From Sandarakinorhabdus sp. AAP62 (GTDB taxonomy: Bacteria > Pseudomonadota > Alphaproteobacteria > Sphingomonadales > Sphingomonadaceae), in assembly GCF_000331225.1 (NCBI RefSeq), contig NZ_ANFY01000002.1:1-37218 (forward strand): a stretch of 37,218 nucleotides of DNA, read 5' to 3'. The translations under genes and the position numbers were made by a program. This document shows positions 25,345 to 32,956 of the stretch, piece after piece. How positions within the stretch are numbered: the first letter of the stretch is position 1; every line of letters starts with the position of its first letter. The notes beneath the pieces are model-generated. The model was not told the origin of the DNA and made no database searches. It saw only the letters and a list, made by a program, of their open reading frames with translations.

Positions 25345-26112
25345 TCAGCGCAGCCGCACCCAGGCCGGCGCATGGTCGCTGGCCTTTTCCTTGCCGCGCA
25401 CATCCTTCATCACGCCGGCATCCTGCAGCCGGTCCGCGGCGGCGGGTGACAGCAGCAGATGATCGATGCGGAAGCCATGGTCGCGCTGCCAGCCGCCAGC
25501 CTGATAATCCCAGAAGCTCCAGATGCCGCCCACCGGATGAAGCTGACGCACCGCATCCGTCCAGCCCTGCCACAAAAGCTGGCGATACGCTGCCACCGAT
25601 TGCGGCTGGCGCAGCGCGTCATCCCGCATTGCGCTCGCATCCCAGATGTCATCGTCATTGGGAATGACATTGTAATCGCCGGCCAGCACCACGGGCAGGC
25701 CGGCTTCCAGCAGACCGGCAGCATGGGCGCGCAGCCGCTCCATCCAGGCCAGCTTGTAGTCGAACTTGGGGCCGGGTTGCGGATTGCCGTTGGGCAGGTA
25801 GATGCTGGCCACACGCACGCCCATCACCTCGGCTTCCAGATAGCGCGACTGTTCGTCGGTCTCGTCACCAGGCAGGCCACGCTGCACTTCTGTCGCCGGC
25901 TCGCGGCTGAGGATGGCGACGCCGTTGAAGCCCTTCTGGCCGTGGACAAGGCAATGGTAGCCCGCCTCACGCAGCGTCTCGACAGGGAAATTCTCCGTCA
26001 TCGTCTTGATTTCCTGCAGGCAGGCGATGTCGGGCCTTGCCTCCTCCAGCCATTCCAGCAGGCGGGGCAGGCGGGCGTTGGTACCGTTGATGTTGAAGGT
26101 CGCGATCAGCAT
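25345..26112 (-). CDS. xth: Exodeoxyribonuclease III
   Basis: 255-residue AP endonuclease/3' exonuclease for base-excision repair. Motifs include MLIATFNINGTNARL, the metal-binding Glu in ACLQEIKT, Asp and Asn in LAGDYNVIPNDDDI, and the catalytic Asp-His in SDHAPAWV. WSFWDYQAGGWQRDHGFRIDHLL matches the XthA DNA-binding region. Downstream of the DNA ligase on the same strand (17 bp), so possibly part of one repair transcript. Confidence 0.95.
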   Translation of the reverse strand: MLIATFNINGTNARLPRLLEWLEEARPDIACLQEIKTMTENFPVETLREAGYHCLVHGQKGFNGVAILSREPATEVQRGLPGDETDEQSRYLEAEVMGVRVASIYLPNGNPQPGPKFDYKLAWMERLRAHAAGLLEAGLPVVLAGDYNVIPNDDDIWDASAMRDDALRQPQSVAAYRQLLWQGWTDAVRQLHPVGGIWSFWDYQAGGWQRDHGFRIDHLLLSPAAADRLQDAGVMKDVRGKEKASDHAPAWVRLR

Positions 26113-26129
26113 GGGCGAACCCTAGGCGC

Positions 26130-27707
26130 TCAAGTGGCGAGCTTCAACAGCGCCGCGATCGTGTCGGCTTCATGCGCCGGCTTGTCGGTCCGGATGCGCG
26201 ATATGCGCGGGAAGCGCATGGCCAGGCCGGATTTGTGACGGCTGGAAGCGTGAATGCTGTCGAACGCCACTTCCAGCACCAGCGATTTTTCAACCTCCCG
26301 CACCGGGCCGAACTTCTGCAGCGTGTTGGTGCGCACGAACTTGTCGAGCATGGCCAGTTCGGCATCGGTGAAGCCGCTGTAGGCCTTGCCAACGGGCAGC
26401 AAATGGCCATCGGGCGTCCAGCAGCCGAAGGTGAAATCGCTGTAGAGGCTCGATCTTTTGCCATGGCCGCGCTGGGCATACATCAGCACGCAATCGGCGG
26501 TGAGCGCACTGCGCTTCCACTTGAACCACTGGCCTTGCCGGCGCCCAGCCACATAGGGGGCATCGCGGCGTTTCAGCATCAGGCCTTCGATGGCGGCATC
26601 GCGGGCGGCGTCGCGCAAGCGCGCCAGATCGTCCCAGCTGCTGGCCTCTACCAGCGGCGACAATTCGAACCGCGCGGGATTCAGGCCGGGCAGCACCGCT
26701 TCCAGCCGGGCGCGACGCGCTTGCCACGGCAGGGCGCGCATATCCTCGCCGGCATGGGAGAGCAGATCATAGACACGGATGAAAGCCGGCCGCTCGGTCA
26801 TCAGCTTCGCCGTCGGCGCCTTGCGTCCCAGTCGCTGTTGCAGCGCGTTGAAACTGCCCGAGGCGGCGATGCCGTCCGCCTGGCCCTCCCCGCGCACCAG
26901 CAATTCGCCATCCAGGGCCAGCGGTTGATCAAGGCTGATATCGGGAAAACTGGCCGAGATATCGTCGCCGGTGCGGCTGAACAGGCGGGTCTGGCCGCCG
27001 GCGTGGACGATCTGCACGCGGATGCCGTCCCATTTCCATTCCGCCACGTGCGTCGCCAGATCGAGCATCATCCCGTCTTCAAGCGGGCTGGCCAGCATGA
27101 ATGGCCGGAACACCGGCACATCGCCCGCCGTCGGCTGCGGGCCCTGCCCGCTCGCCCAGGCAAACAGCGGTGCGAACGGCGGCACCAGACCGTGCCACAC
27201 TTCCTCCACCGCCTCCACATCGAGGCCAAAGCCTTGCGCGAAGCCGGTCTTGGCCAGGCGGGCCGAAACACCGATCCGCATCGCGCCCGTCGCCAGCTTG
27301 ATCAGCGCATAGCGACCCTGCACGTCGAGCCGATCAAGCAGCGCCGCCACGACCGCTGGCGAGTCCTTTCGTGACAAGCCGGCCAATTGGCCGATAACGG
27401 CATCAAGGCTGGGACTGGCGGGCCGGTCGCCGGGCGGTTCTGGCCACAACAGCGAGATGGTTTCCGCCATGTCACCCACGAAATCATGGGACAGCGCAAA
27501 CAGCGTCGGATCCACCCGCTCGCCAATCAACGCCTTCAGCAGGCTGGGCTGCACCGCCTTCAGATCAAGCGTGCCGGTGAGCGCCGCCAGCGCCCAGCCA
27601 CGATCGGGATCGGGGGTCGCCAGCAGATAATCCGCAATCAGCCGCAGCTTGGCAGTGCGGCTGCGCGTGTAGAGCAGCGCATCGAGCAGGCGGGCAAAGG
27701 CGTCCAT
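26130..27707 (-). CDS. ATP-dependent DNA ligase, cisplatin-damage-response type
   Basis: 525-residue three-domain ligase. The N-terminal helical domain (MDAFARLLDALLYTRSRTAKL, then ATPDPDRGWALAALTG) is that of the bacterial ligase group associated with resistance to DNA-crosslinking agents. The adenylation domain has the nucleophile Lys in EWKWDGIR (about K225), motif III as MYDLL-like RVYDLL, and EGLMLKRRDAPY. The C-terminal OB domain ends KFVRTNTLQKFGPVREVEKSLVLEVAFDSI. ATG at 27707 is preferred over a TTG at 27713. In many genomes this ligase sits with an exonuclease and a DEXH helicase; neither is next to it here, where xth follows instead. Confidence 0.9.
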   Translation of the reverse strand: MDAFARLLDALLYTRSRTAKLRLIADYLLATPDPDRGWALAALTGTLDLKAVQPSLLKALIGERVDPTLFALSHDFVGDMAETISLLWPEPPGDRPASPSLDAVIGQLAGLSRKDSPAVVAALLDRLDVQGRYALIKLATGAMRIGVSARLAKTGFAQGFGLDVEAVEEVWHGLVPPFAPLFAWASGQGPQPTAGDVPVFRPFMLASPLEDGMMLDLATHVAEWKWDGIRVQIVHAGGQTRLFSRTGDDISASFPDISLDQPLALDGELLVRGEGQADGIAASGSFNALQQRLGRKAPTAKLMTERPAFIRVYDLLSHAGEDMRALPWQARRARLEAVLPGLNPARFELSPLVEASSWDDLARLRDAARDAAIEGLMLKRRDAPYVAGRRQGQWFKWKRSALTADCVLMYAQRGHGKRSSLYSDFTFGCWTPDGHLLPVGKAYSGFTDAELAMLDKFVRTNTLQKFGPVREVEKSLVLEVAFDSIHASSRHKSGLAMRFPRISRIRTDKPAHEADTIAALLKLAT

Positions 27708-27760
27708 CGGCAATCACCCCATTAGCATGGCCGCGCGAGTTGCGCTAAGGCGCTCAGCCT

Positions 27761-28447
27761 ATGAGAATGCGCGATCTCGAAAAGGCCAGCGGTGTCGGGC
27801 GGGAAACCATCCGTTTCTACATCCGCGAAGGCCTGCTGCCGGAGCCGGACAAGACCAGCCCGAACAGCGCCCGCTATTCCGAAATCCACGTTTCCCGGCT
27901 GAAGGCGATCAAGCGCCTGCAGGAAGAACGTTTCCTGCCGCTGGCGGTGATCCGCACCCTGCTGGAAGCCGACGATGGCGACCGCTGGCTGCTGCCCGAT
28001 GTGTTCCCCACGCTGGATGCGCTGCTCGCCCAGCGCCTCGAAGACGGCGGCCCGGCCCGGGTGGTGTTTGATGATCTTGGCCTGCCGCCGCATAGCCGCG
28101 AGCATCTGGATGACCTGATGATCCCGCTGGCCGAAGACGGTACCATCAGCGCCCGCGATGCCGCCATATTGCGCACCGTGCAGCGGCTCGATGATATCGG
28201 CTTCACGCCGGAACTGGGTTTTGATGGCGGCCAGATGCGGCTCTACAACGTGCTGATCGACTGGTTGACGGCACAGGAAGTCCGCCACTTCCTCGAACAT
28301 ACCGCCGGCCATGTTGGCGAGGCCAAGGCGCTCGACATGGCCGAACAGGGCATTTCGGTGATCAACGAACTGCTCGGCCAGTTGCGCACGCGGGCGCTGT
28401 TGCGCAAGCTCGCCGAGCGGCGGATCATTGCCAACGACAATGGGTGA
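27761..28447 (+). CDS. MerR family transcriptional regulator
   Basis: 228-residue DNA-binding regulator. N-terminal winged helix: MRDLEKASGVGRETIRFYIREGLLPEPDK, then SARYSEIHVSRLKAIKRLQEE. The remaining 140 residues are helical (FPTLDALLAQRLEDGG, EQGISVINELLGQLRTRALLR) with no Cys for metal binding, so a metal-sensing role is unlikely. The ATG at 27761 or 27767 is possible. It lies 53 bp from the ligase gene on the opposite strand and overlaps no other gene at the front; the asparaginase start follows 10 bases after its stop. Its target is unknown. Confidence 0.88.
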   Translation: MRMRDLEKASGVGRETIRFYIREGLLPEPDKTSPNSARYSEIHVSRLKAIKRLQEERFLPLAVIRTLLEADDGDRWLLPDVFPTLDALLAQRLEDGGPARVVFDDLGLPPHSREHLDDLMIPLAEDGTISARDAAILRTVQRLDDIGFTPELGFDGGQMRLYNVLIDWLTAQEVRHFLEHTAGHVGEAKALDMAEQGISVINELLGQLRTRALLRKLAERRIIANDNG

Positions 28448-28457
28448 AGGACAGGCC

Positions 28458-29540
28458 TTGCACAAGATTTCCTGGATGATTGCTGCAGCCCTGCTGGGCG
28501 GCACGGCGCTGCGCGCGCAGCCTGCCCCGGCCCCCGCCACCGGCCAGGTGCGCATCCTGGCCACCGGCGGCACCATTGCCGGCAAGGGCAATGCGACGGG
28601 CTCCAGCTATCGTTCGGGCGCCGTTTCCGTGGACGATCTGATTGCGGCGCTGCCGGGGGTGGACAAGATTGCCCGGGTTGCCGGCGAGCAGATCGCCAAC
28701 GTGCCGAGCAGCGACATGGACGAGAGCATCTGGCGCAAGCTTCATGCCCGCACGCTGGCGGCCTTTGCCGATCCGGATGTCGCCGGCGTTGTTGTCACCC
28801 ACGGCACCGACACGCTGGAGGAAACCGCCTTTCTGCTCAGCCTGATCCTGCCGCCAACCAAGCCGGTGGTGGTAGTGGGCGCGATGCGGCCCAGCACCGC
28901 CGTTTCCGCCGACGGGCCGCAGAACATGCTGGATGCGATCAGGGTCGTGACCTCGCCCGCATCCGCCGGGCGCGGCGTGATGGTGGTGATGAACGACACG
29001 ATCTTTGATCCGCGGTCCGTCACCAAGTTCGACGTGAACCGGATCGAGGCCTTCACGGCCCCCAGCCGCGGCCCGATTGGCCATGTGCTCGGCCTTTCGC
29101 CGCGCTTTTTCGGGCCGCCGCAGCCGCAGCCCGAAACGCTGACGCTTGGCGACGCCAGGCTGCCGCGCATTGCCGTTGTATATGCCTATGCTGGCCAGAC
29201 CGAAGACGAAGTGCGCGACATCGTGCGCAATGCCGATGGCGTGATCGTGGCCGGGGTGGGCACCGGCGGCGTTTCCAGCGGCGCCCGCAAGGCGCTGCGG
29301 GCACTGGCGGAACGAAAGATTCCGATGGTCACCACACCCCGCCAGGGCCATGGCGACGTGCGGCGCGCAGAGCCGCCGCCGGCACCGAAATCGGACGATG
29401 ATGATGACCGGGTGCCAACGATCGGTGGCCGCGAACTCACCCCGGCCAAGGCGCGCATCCTGCTGATGCTGGCCCTGCAGAAACCGCGGACGTATGCCGA
29501 ACTGCAGGCAATCTTCGACCGGGCCGGCACGACGAACTAG
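28458..29540 (+). CDS. L-asparaginase, periplasmic type II-like
   Basis: 360-residue asparaginase hydrolysing Asn to Asp and ammonia. A TTG at 28458 is preferred: GAAGGA lies 6 bases before it, and the resulting MHKISWMIAAALLGGTALRA is a signal peptide. An ATG at 28440 in the same frame overlaps the MerR stop and is the alternative. Catalytic triad region: Thr in LATGGTIAG, THGTDTLEETAF, and Lys in RSVTKFDVN. The C-terminal segment has a Pro-rich stretch and five aspartates (PPPAPKSDDDDD) that is unusual. Shares a CTAG with the convergent NfrA-like gene, so both stop codons overlap. Confidence 0.93.
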   Translation: MHKISWMIAAALLGGTALRAQPAPAPATGQVRILATGGTIAGKGNATGSSYRSGAVSVDDLIAALPGVDKIARVAGEQIANVPSSDMDESIWRKLHARTLAAFADPDVAGVVVTHGTDTLEETAFLLSLILPPTKPVVVVGAMRPSTAVSADGPQNMLDAIRVVTSPASAGRGVMVVMNDTIFDPRSVTKFDVNRIEAFTAPSRGPIGHVLGLSPRFFGPPQPQPETLTLGDARLPRIAVVYAYAGQTEDEVRDIVRNADGVIVAGVGTGGVSSGARKALRALAERKIPMVTTPRQGHGDVRRAEPPPAPKSDDDDDRVPTIGGRELTPAKARILLMLALQKPRTYAELQAIFDRAGTTN

Positions 29541-30670
29541 AAACCGGCGGACACCGTAATCGTTGGCCCGCTGCCCGGCGCGGCATTGCCGCCCACGCGC
29601 TGCCCCCAGTCCGCTTCGAGGCGGATGCCCTTCACGCTGGCGCCGAGCGAGGGACCGACGTCAACGCGCCACACGTCGGGCGAGCCCGTCTGCACGCTGG
29701 CCCAGGTGGCGGCGTGGAGTGACGTCGGGCCAAGCCGAACGAGCCGGGCCCGGGCCTGGCCGCCAGCATAGACCTGGCCCGAATCGAGCACGCCAGCTTC
29801 GCCATAGCCCTCCAGCCGCTGCCAGCGCCCGCCGGCCGCAAGCCGCGCGGTGAAGGCGCCACGTGTGGCATCGCCGAGCGGAACCAGCCGTTCCACCGAC
29901 ACGGACACACCGGGCAACAGGCTCTGGCGCAGGCCCAGCGCCACTTGCGCTGTTTCACCGCGCACGCCGCTGGCATCGGCCGCCACATTGGCACGCGCCA
30001 CCAGCGCCAGCGGGTGGCGGGCATAGGGATCGGTGAGCCACGCGATGCTGCCCCCCACCTGCCCGCCGCCCAGCACGGGTGACGCCGCAGCGCCAGGCTG
30101 ATTGGCCGCCACGCCGCCATCGCGCAGCAGGGCAAAGCCGCCCACCTGCCAGCGCCGGCCCAGCGCCGCGCGCTCTGCCTGCCAGGGGCGGTTGTCAGGC
30201 TGCAGGACAAGCGCGGCATCGAACAAAGCCGCGGCCTGACGGCGCTGGCCCGCCCGCAGCCGATCATAGGCGCGCGAGGCCAGGGTGAAGGCCGGATCGG
30301 GCGGTATCAGGCGAGCGGGCGGCGGTGCGGGCGGCGGCACAGGCGGCGAAGGCGACGGCGCGGGCGGCTGGGGCGCAGACAGCGGGATGTTCAGCGGCGC
30401 TGATGGACTGGCCACCGGCAGCAGCAGCGCACGGACGGGCAAGGCCAACAGCGGCGGCGGTGCCGGCTGCCGCAGCGGCATCACGGCCGGCTTGGCAGGC
30501 GGCAGCATGACGGCCACGGCGGGAGGCCGGGGCGTGACTGTCGCCAGCAGCGCCATCTCCGCCACCTCGTGCTGCATGGCCGGCAGCCGCACGATGATCC
30601 ACAGCGCCAGCAGCAGCCCCAACCCGGTGAAGGCCCGCAGCGGCCGGCCAGTCAGGCCGCCCCCTGTCAT
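29537..30670 (-). CDS. NfrA C-terminal-like protein with membrane anchor, proline-rich linker and barrel-like domain
   Basis: 377-residue envelope protein. Residues 12-28 (FTGLGLLLALWIIVRL) form a membrane helix or signal anchor. Residues 48-124 are Pro/Ala-rich. Residues 127-172 look like one tetratricopeptide-type helix pair (YDRLRAGQRRQAAALFDAAL). The last 190 residues alternate in a beta-strand pattern (PLALVARANVAADA, EGYGEAGVLDSGQVYAGGQARARL) and end in Gly-Phe, as outer-membrane barrels often do. This C-terminal part resembles the domain of NfrA, the outer-membrane partner of the NfrB glycosyltransferase; E. coli NfrA is far longer. ATG overlaps the stop of the NfrB-like gene (ATGA). 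Function as glycan exporter is inference. Confidence 0.65.
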   Translation of the reverse strand: MTGGGLTGRPLRAFTGLGLLLALWIIVRLPAMQHEVAEMALLATVTPRPPAVAVMLPPAKPAVMPLRQPAPPPLLALPVRALLLPVASPSAPLNIPLSAPQPPAPSPSPPVPPPAPPPARLIPPDPAFTLASRAYDRLRAGQRRQAAALFDAALVLQPDNRPWQAERAALGRRWQVGGFALLRDGGVAANQPGAAASPVLGGGQVGGSIAWLTDPYARHPLALVARANVAADASGVRGETAQVALGLRQSLLPGVSVSVERLVPLGDATRGAFTARLAAGGRWQRLEGYGEAGVLDSGQVYAGGQARARLVRLGPTSLHAATWASVQTGSPDVWRVDVGPSLGASVKGIRLEADWGQRVGGNAAPGSGPTITVSAGF

Positions 30671-32049
30671 GGTGCCGAACCGGCCGGCAGGACGGGGAAG
30701 CGGTGCAGCGTCTTGTCCCACGCCAGGCGGCGGCCAGAGCGCAGCGCTTTCGCATAGAGCGACAACGCCCGCAGCGCCGCCATGGCGTTGATCATATTGC
30801 CGACCAGCGCCCGCGGCGTGGCCAGCAGGGCTTCGGCCACACCCTGCACGCGCAGCGTGAACAGCGCGCGCACCAGCAGCCGCCAGCACAGCAGGGTCCA
30901 GTTCAGCCACAACAGCGCCCGCGTGAGGCCACCGGCCACCGGCGGCAATTGCGCCGCCATCGGCAACGCCAGCCGCAGCAGGCCATCGATGCCCAGCAGC
31001 AAGGCGATCACATAGGCAGACAGTGTCAGCAGCGCCATCAGCGGCGCCTTGCGATCGCGCAGCAGCATCCAGCGGTTCACCCAGCCGCCGCGCCACCCCA
31101 GCCGATCCCAGCCCGCCAGCGCGATGCCGATCAGCCAGCGCGATTTCTGCCGCACCGCCGCCGCAAGGGTGGCCGGAAAATGTTCGCGTGTGGCCACCGG
31201 GCCGTCTTCAGCCTTCACCCACACCAGCCGGCCTCGCCCACCCAGCGCATGGACATGCTGGCCCAGTTCATAATCCTCGGTCAGGCTGGCGGCATCAAAG
31301 GGCAGGCCGCCCCGGGCATCGGCGATGCGGCCCAACATGGCGCGATCGATGGCCACGCCAACACCGGCTGCCGGCACCGCTGCACCCAGCCAGTGCCGCA
31401 CCAAGAGGTCCTTGGCATGGGCTTCGGCAAATTCATCGATATAATGGCCGGAAATCAACGGGCTGTCAGCATCGGGCAGCGGCAGCACCGGCAATTGCAC
31501 CATGGCCGATTGCGGCAGATGCGCGGCAAATACCGCCAGTTCGTGCGCGTGCACCACGTCTTCGGCATCGTGCAGCACGACGGCGGCAAAGCGCCGCCCG
31601 GTGGCGACTTCCTGCGCAAGCGCCGCTTGCCACAAGCCATTCAGGCAATCGGCCTTGGTGGTAGGACCGGGCGCTTCGCCAATCACCGCGTGCAGGCGAG
31701 GATCCGCCAGCGCCGCCACGGCCGCCTGGCCCTTGGGATCATTGGGATAAAGGCCAACGAATACGGTATAATCCGGCCAGTCCTGCGTGGCGAGCAGGCG
31801 CTGCAGCATGGCGCCGATCACGGCCGATTCGTCCCAAGCCGGGATCAGGATGGCAAAACGCGGCAACGCCGACCCTAGCCGCGATACTGGCGGGAACGGT
31901 TGCGGCGCACGCCGGTGGCGCGGCATCAGCAGCCAGAGCAGATCAATGGCCAGATCATCCAGGCCGTTGATGGCGACCAGCAGCGCCACCAGCAACAGGG
32001 CTTCCGCCAGCGCAACATGCCACAGGGCCAGCAATTCAGGCAGCATCAT
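30667..32049 (-). CDS. NfrB-like membrane glycosyltransferase (family GT2)
   Basis: 460-residue processive-type GT2 enzyme. N-terminal helix with INGLDDLAIDLLW matches the start of E. coli NfrB (as I recall, SGLDDFFID). The catalytic core has ILIPAWDESAVIG, GLYPNDPKGQ, PTTKADCLN, HDAEDVV (160-166), AGVGVAIDRA, TEDYELG (257-263) and QKSRWLIG (301-308), the D, DxD, TED and QxxRW set of bactoprenol- or nucleotide-sugar polymerising enzymes. C-terminal helices follow (about 335-440). NfrB of E. coli is longer and ends in a c-di-GMP-binding domain that is missing here. ATG at 32049 or 32046. Product glycan unknown. Confidence 0.82.
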   Translation of the reverse strand: MMLPELLALWHVALAEALLLVALLVAINGLDDLAIDLLWLLMPRHRRAPQPFPPVSRLGSALPRFAILIPAWDESAVIGAMLQRLLATQDWPDYTVFVGLYPNDPKGQAAVAALADPRLHAVIGEAPGPTTKADCLNGLWQAALAQEVATGRRFAAVVLHDAEDVVHAHELAVFAAHLPQSAMVQLPVLPLPDADSPLISGHYIDEFAEAHAKDLLVRHWLGAAVPAAGVGVAIDRAMLGRIADARGGLPFDAASLTEDYELGQHVHALGGRGRLVWVKAEDGPVATREHFPATLAAAVRQKSRWLIGIALAGWDRLGWRGGWVNRWMLLRDRKAPLMALLTLSAYVIALLLGIDGLLRLALPMAAQLPPVAGGLTRALLWLNWTLLCWRLLVRALFTLRVQGVAEALLATPRALVGNMINAMAALRALSLYAKALRSGRRLAWDKTLHRFPVLPAGSAP

Positions 32050-32071
32050 GGCCGATGGCTCGATGGGGGGT

Positions 32072-32146
32072 GGATGCCCCAGCCTGCCCCAAAATCTGCG
32101 CACGGGGAGGGCCGTTTGCAGGTGGGTTCGGCAGGCCGGGGCATCC
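32072..32146 (-). ncRNA. Long stem-loop in the leader of the NfrB-like gene
   Basis: GGATGCCCCAGCCTGCC (32072-32088) and GGCAGGCCGGGGCATCC (32130-32146) are inverted repeats with one irregular position. In the minus-strand RNA that position is a G-U pair, so all 17 pairs form, around a 41-nt loop. The stem ends about 22 nt before the NfrB-like start and 27 nt after the AHL-synthase stop. It could be a terminator for the synthase, a leader that controls the glycosyltransferase, or a small inverted-repeat element; no known riboswitch was recognised. Confidence 0.5.
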
Positions 32147-32172
32147 TCGGCAGGACAGCGACAGGCGCAGGG

Positions 32173-32880
32173 TCAAAACGCCTGTTCATTCTCCCGGCCG
32201 ATGGGGGACAGGGTCAACACGGGCCGGGCGATTTCCCAGGCACCACGCAGACGCTGCAAAGTGGGTTCGTTGACGAAGATCTGCAGGGCCGCGACGGCAT
32301 TCACGCCTTCGCCGTGCGGCATGCCCAGCGGCTCTGCATCCCAGCCGATCGAAAGCAGGCTGGGCAACCAGGGCAGATGCGTCACCATCGTGTAGCGGGT
32401 GATGCCGGCGGCCAGCGCGTGTTCGAACAGCGCGATGGAAAGCTGGCGGCGCACCTGCAGGGCTTCGCTGCGCGACAGGCCCGGCGACGTCACCAGCCGG
32501 GTGATCTCGCAGACATCGGGCCCGGCGGGCACGGCATCGGCGCACAGATGGGCGAACTTGTCACCCAGCAGATGCGCGCCGGTGGACGGCAGCAACCGCA
32601 CCGAACCGAGATGCCGGCCGGTTTGTGGCTGGTGGACGATCAGATAGAGCGTGTCATCGCCGTCATATTCGTCGATCTCGTGCAGACCATCGGGTGATTG
32701 CAGATCCCAGCCCAGCCGGTCCATCAGCACGATCTTGCGATCCTTCAGCATGGCAGACCGCAGCGCCGCGCGGGCATTGCCCCGGCTCGCCACCGCCGCC
32801 GCCGGGCCGTGCACGTCGCGCCACAGGCCAGAAACGGCCTGGATATTGTGACTGGTTCCCGTTGTTGCCGTGCCAAACAT
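32173..32880 (-). CDS. Acyl-homoserine-lactone synthase, LuxI family
   Basis: 235-residue autoinducer synthase making N-acyl-homoserine lactone from S-adenosylmethionine and an acyl-ACP. Aligned to LuxI numbering, conserved residues are Arg48, Trp58 (in LGWDL), Asp70 and Asp73 (EIDEYD), Arg95 (GSVRLLPST), Glu125 and Arg128 (CEITRLV). The usual Phe four residues after the first Arg is Leu52 here. About 24 residues extend the N-terminus. HALAAGITRYTMVTHLPWLPSL matches sphingomonad enzymes. No luxR-type gene occurs in the window. A GGGGAG sequence precedes the ATG at 32880. A PEP-CTERM-associated acyltransferase is the less likely alternative. Confidence 0.87.
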   Translation of the reverse strand: MFGTATTGTSHNIQAVSGLWRDVHGPAAAVASRGNARAALRSAMLKDRKIVLMDRLGWDLQSPDGLHEIDEYDGDDTLYLIVHQPQTGRHLGSVRLLPSTGAHLLGDKFAHLCADAVPAGPDVCEITRLVTSPGLSRSEALQVRRQLSIALFEHALAAGITRYTMVTHLPWLPSLLSIGWDAEPLGMPHGEGVNAVAALQIFVNEPTLQRLRGAWEIARPVLTLSPIGRENEQAF

Positions 32881-32956
32881 CGTCTGTCTCCCCACCGCTG
32901 TGATCAGATGTGTGGCGCCTGTTGACGGGTGCGCGCCATATCCCTGACAAGGGGCA

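Noticed and set aside
23778-25403. Minus-strand open frame of 541 codons
   Set aside because: It is antisense to the PBP1A gene and lacks a plausible start or family likeness.
30671-31096. N-terminal extension of the NfrA-like protein
   Set aside because: It overlaps the glycosyltransferase gene in another frame; the ATGA-coupled ATG at 30670 gives a sensible membrane anchor.
32072-32146. GEMM-type c-di-GMP riboswitch in the glycosyltransferase leader
   Set aside because: The long stem is clear, but the conserved GEMM core sequences are not present, so no riboswitch class is assigned.
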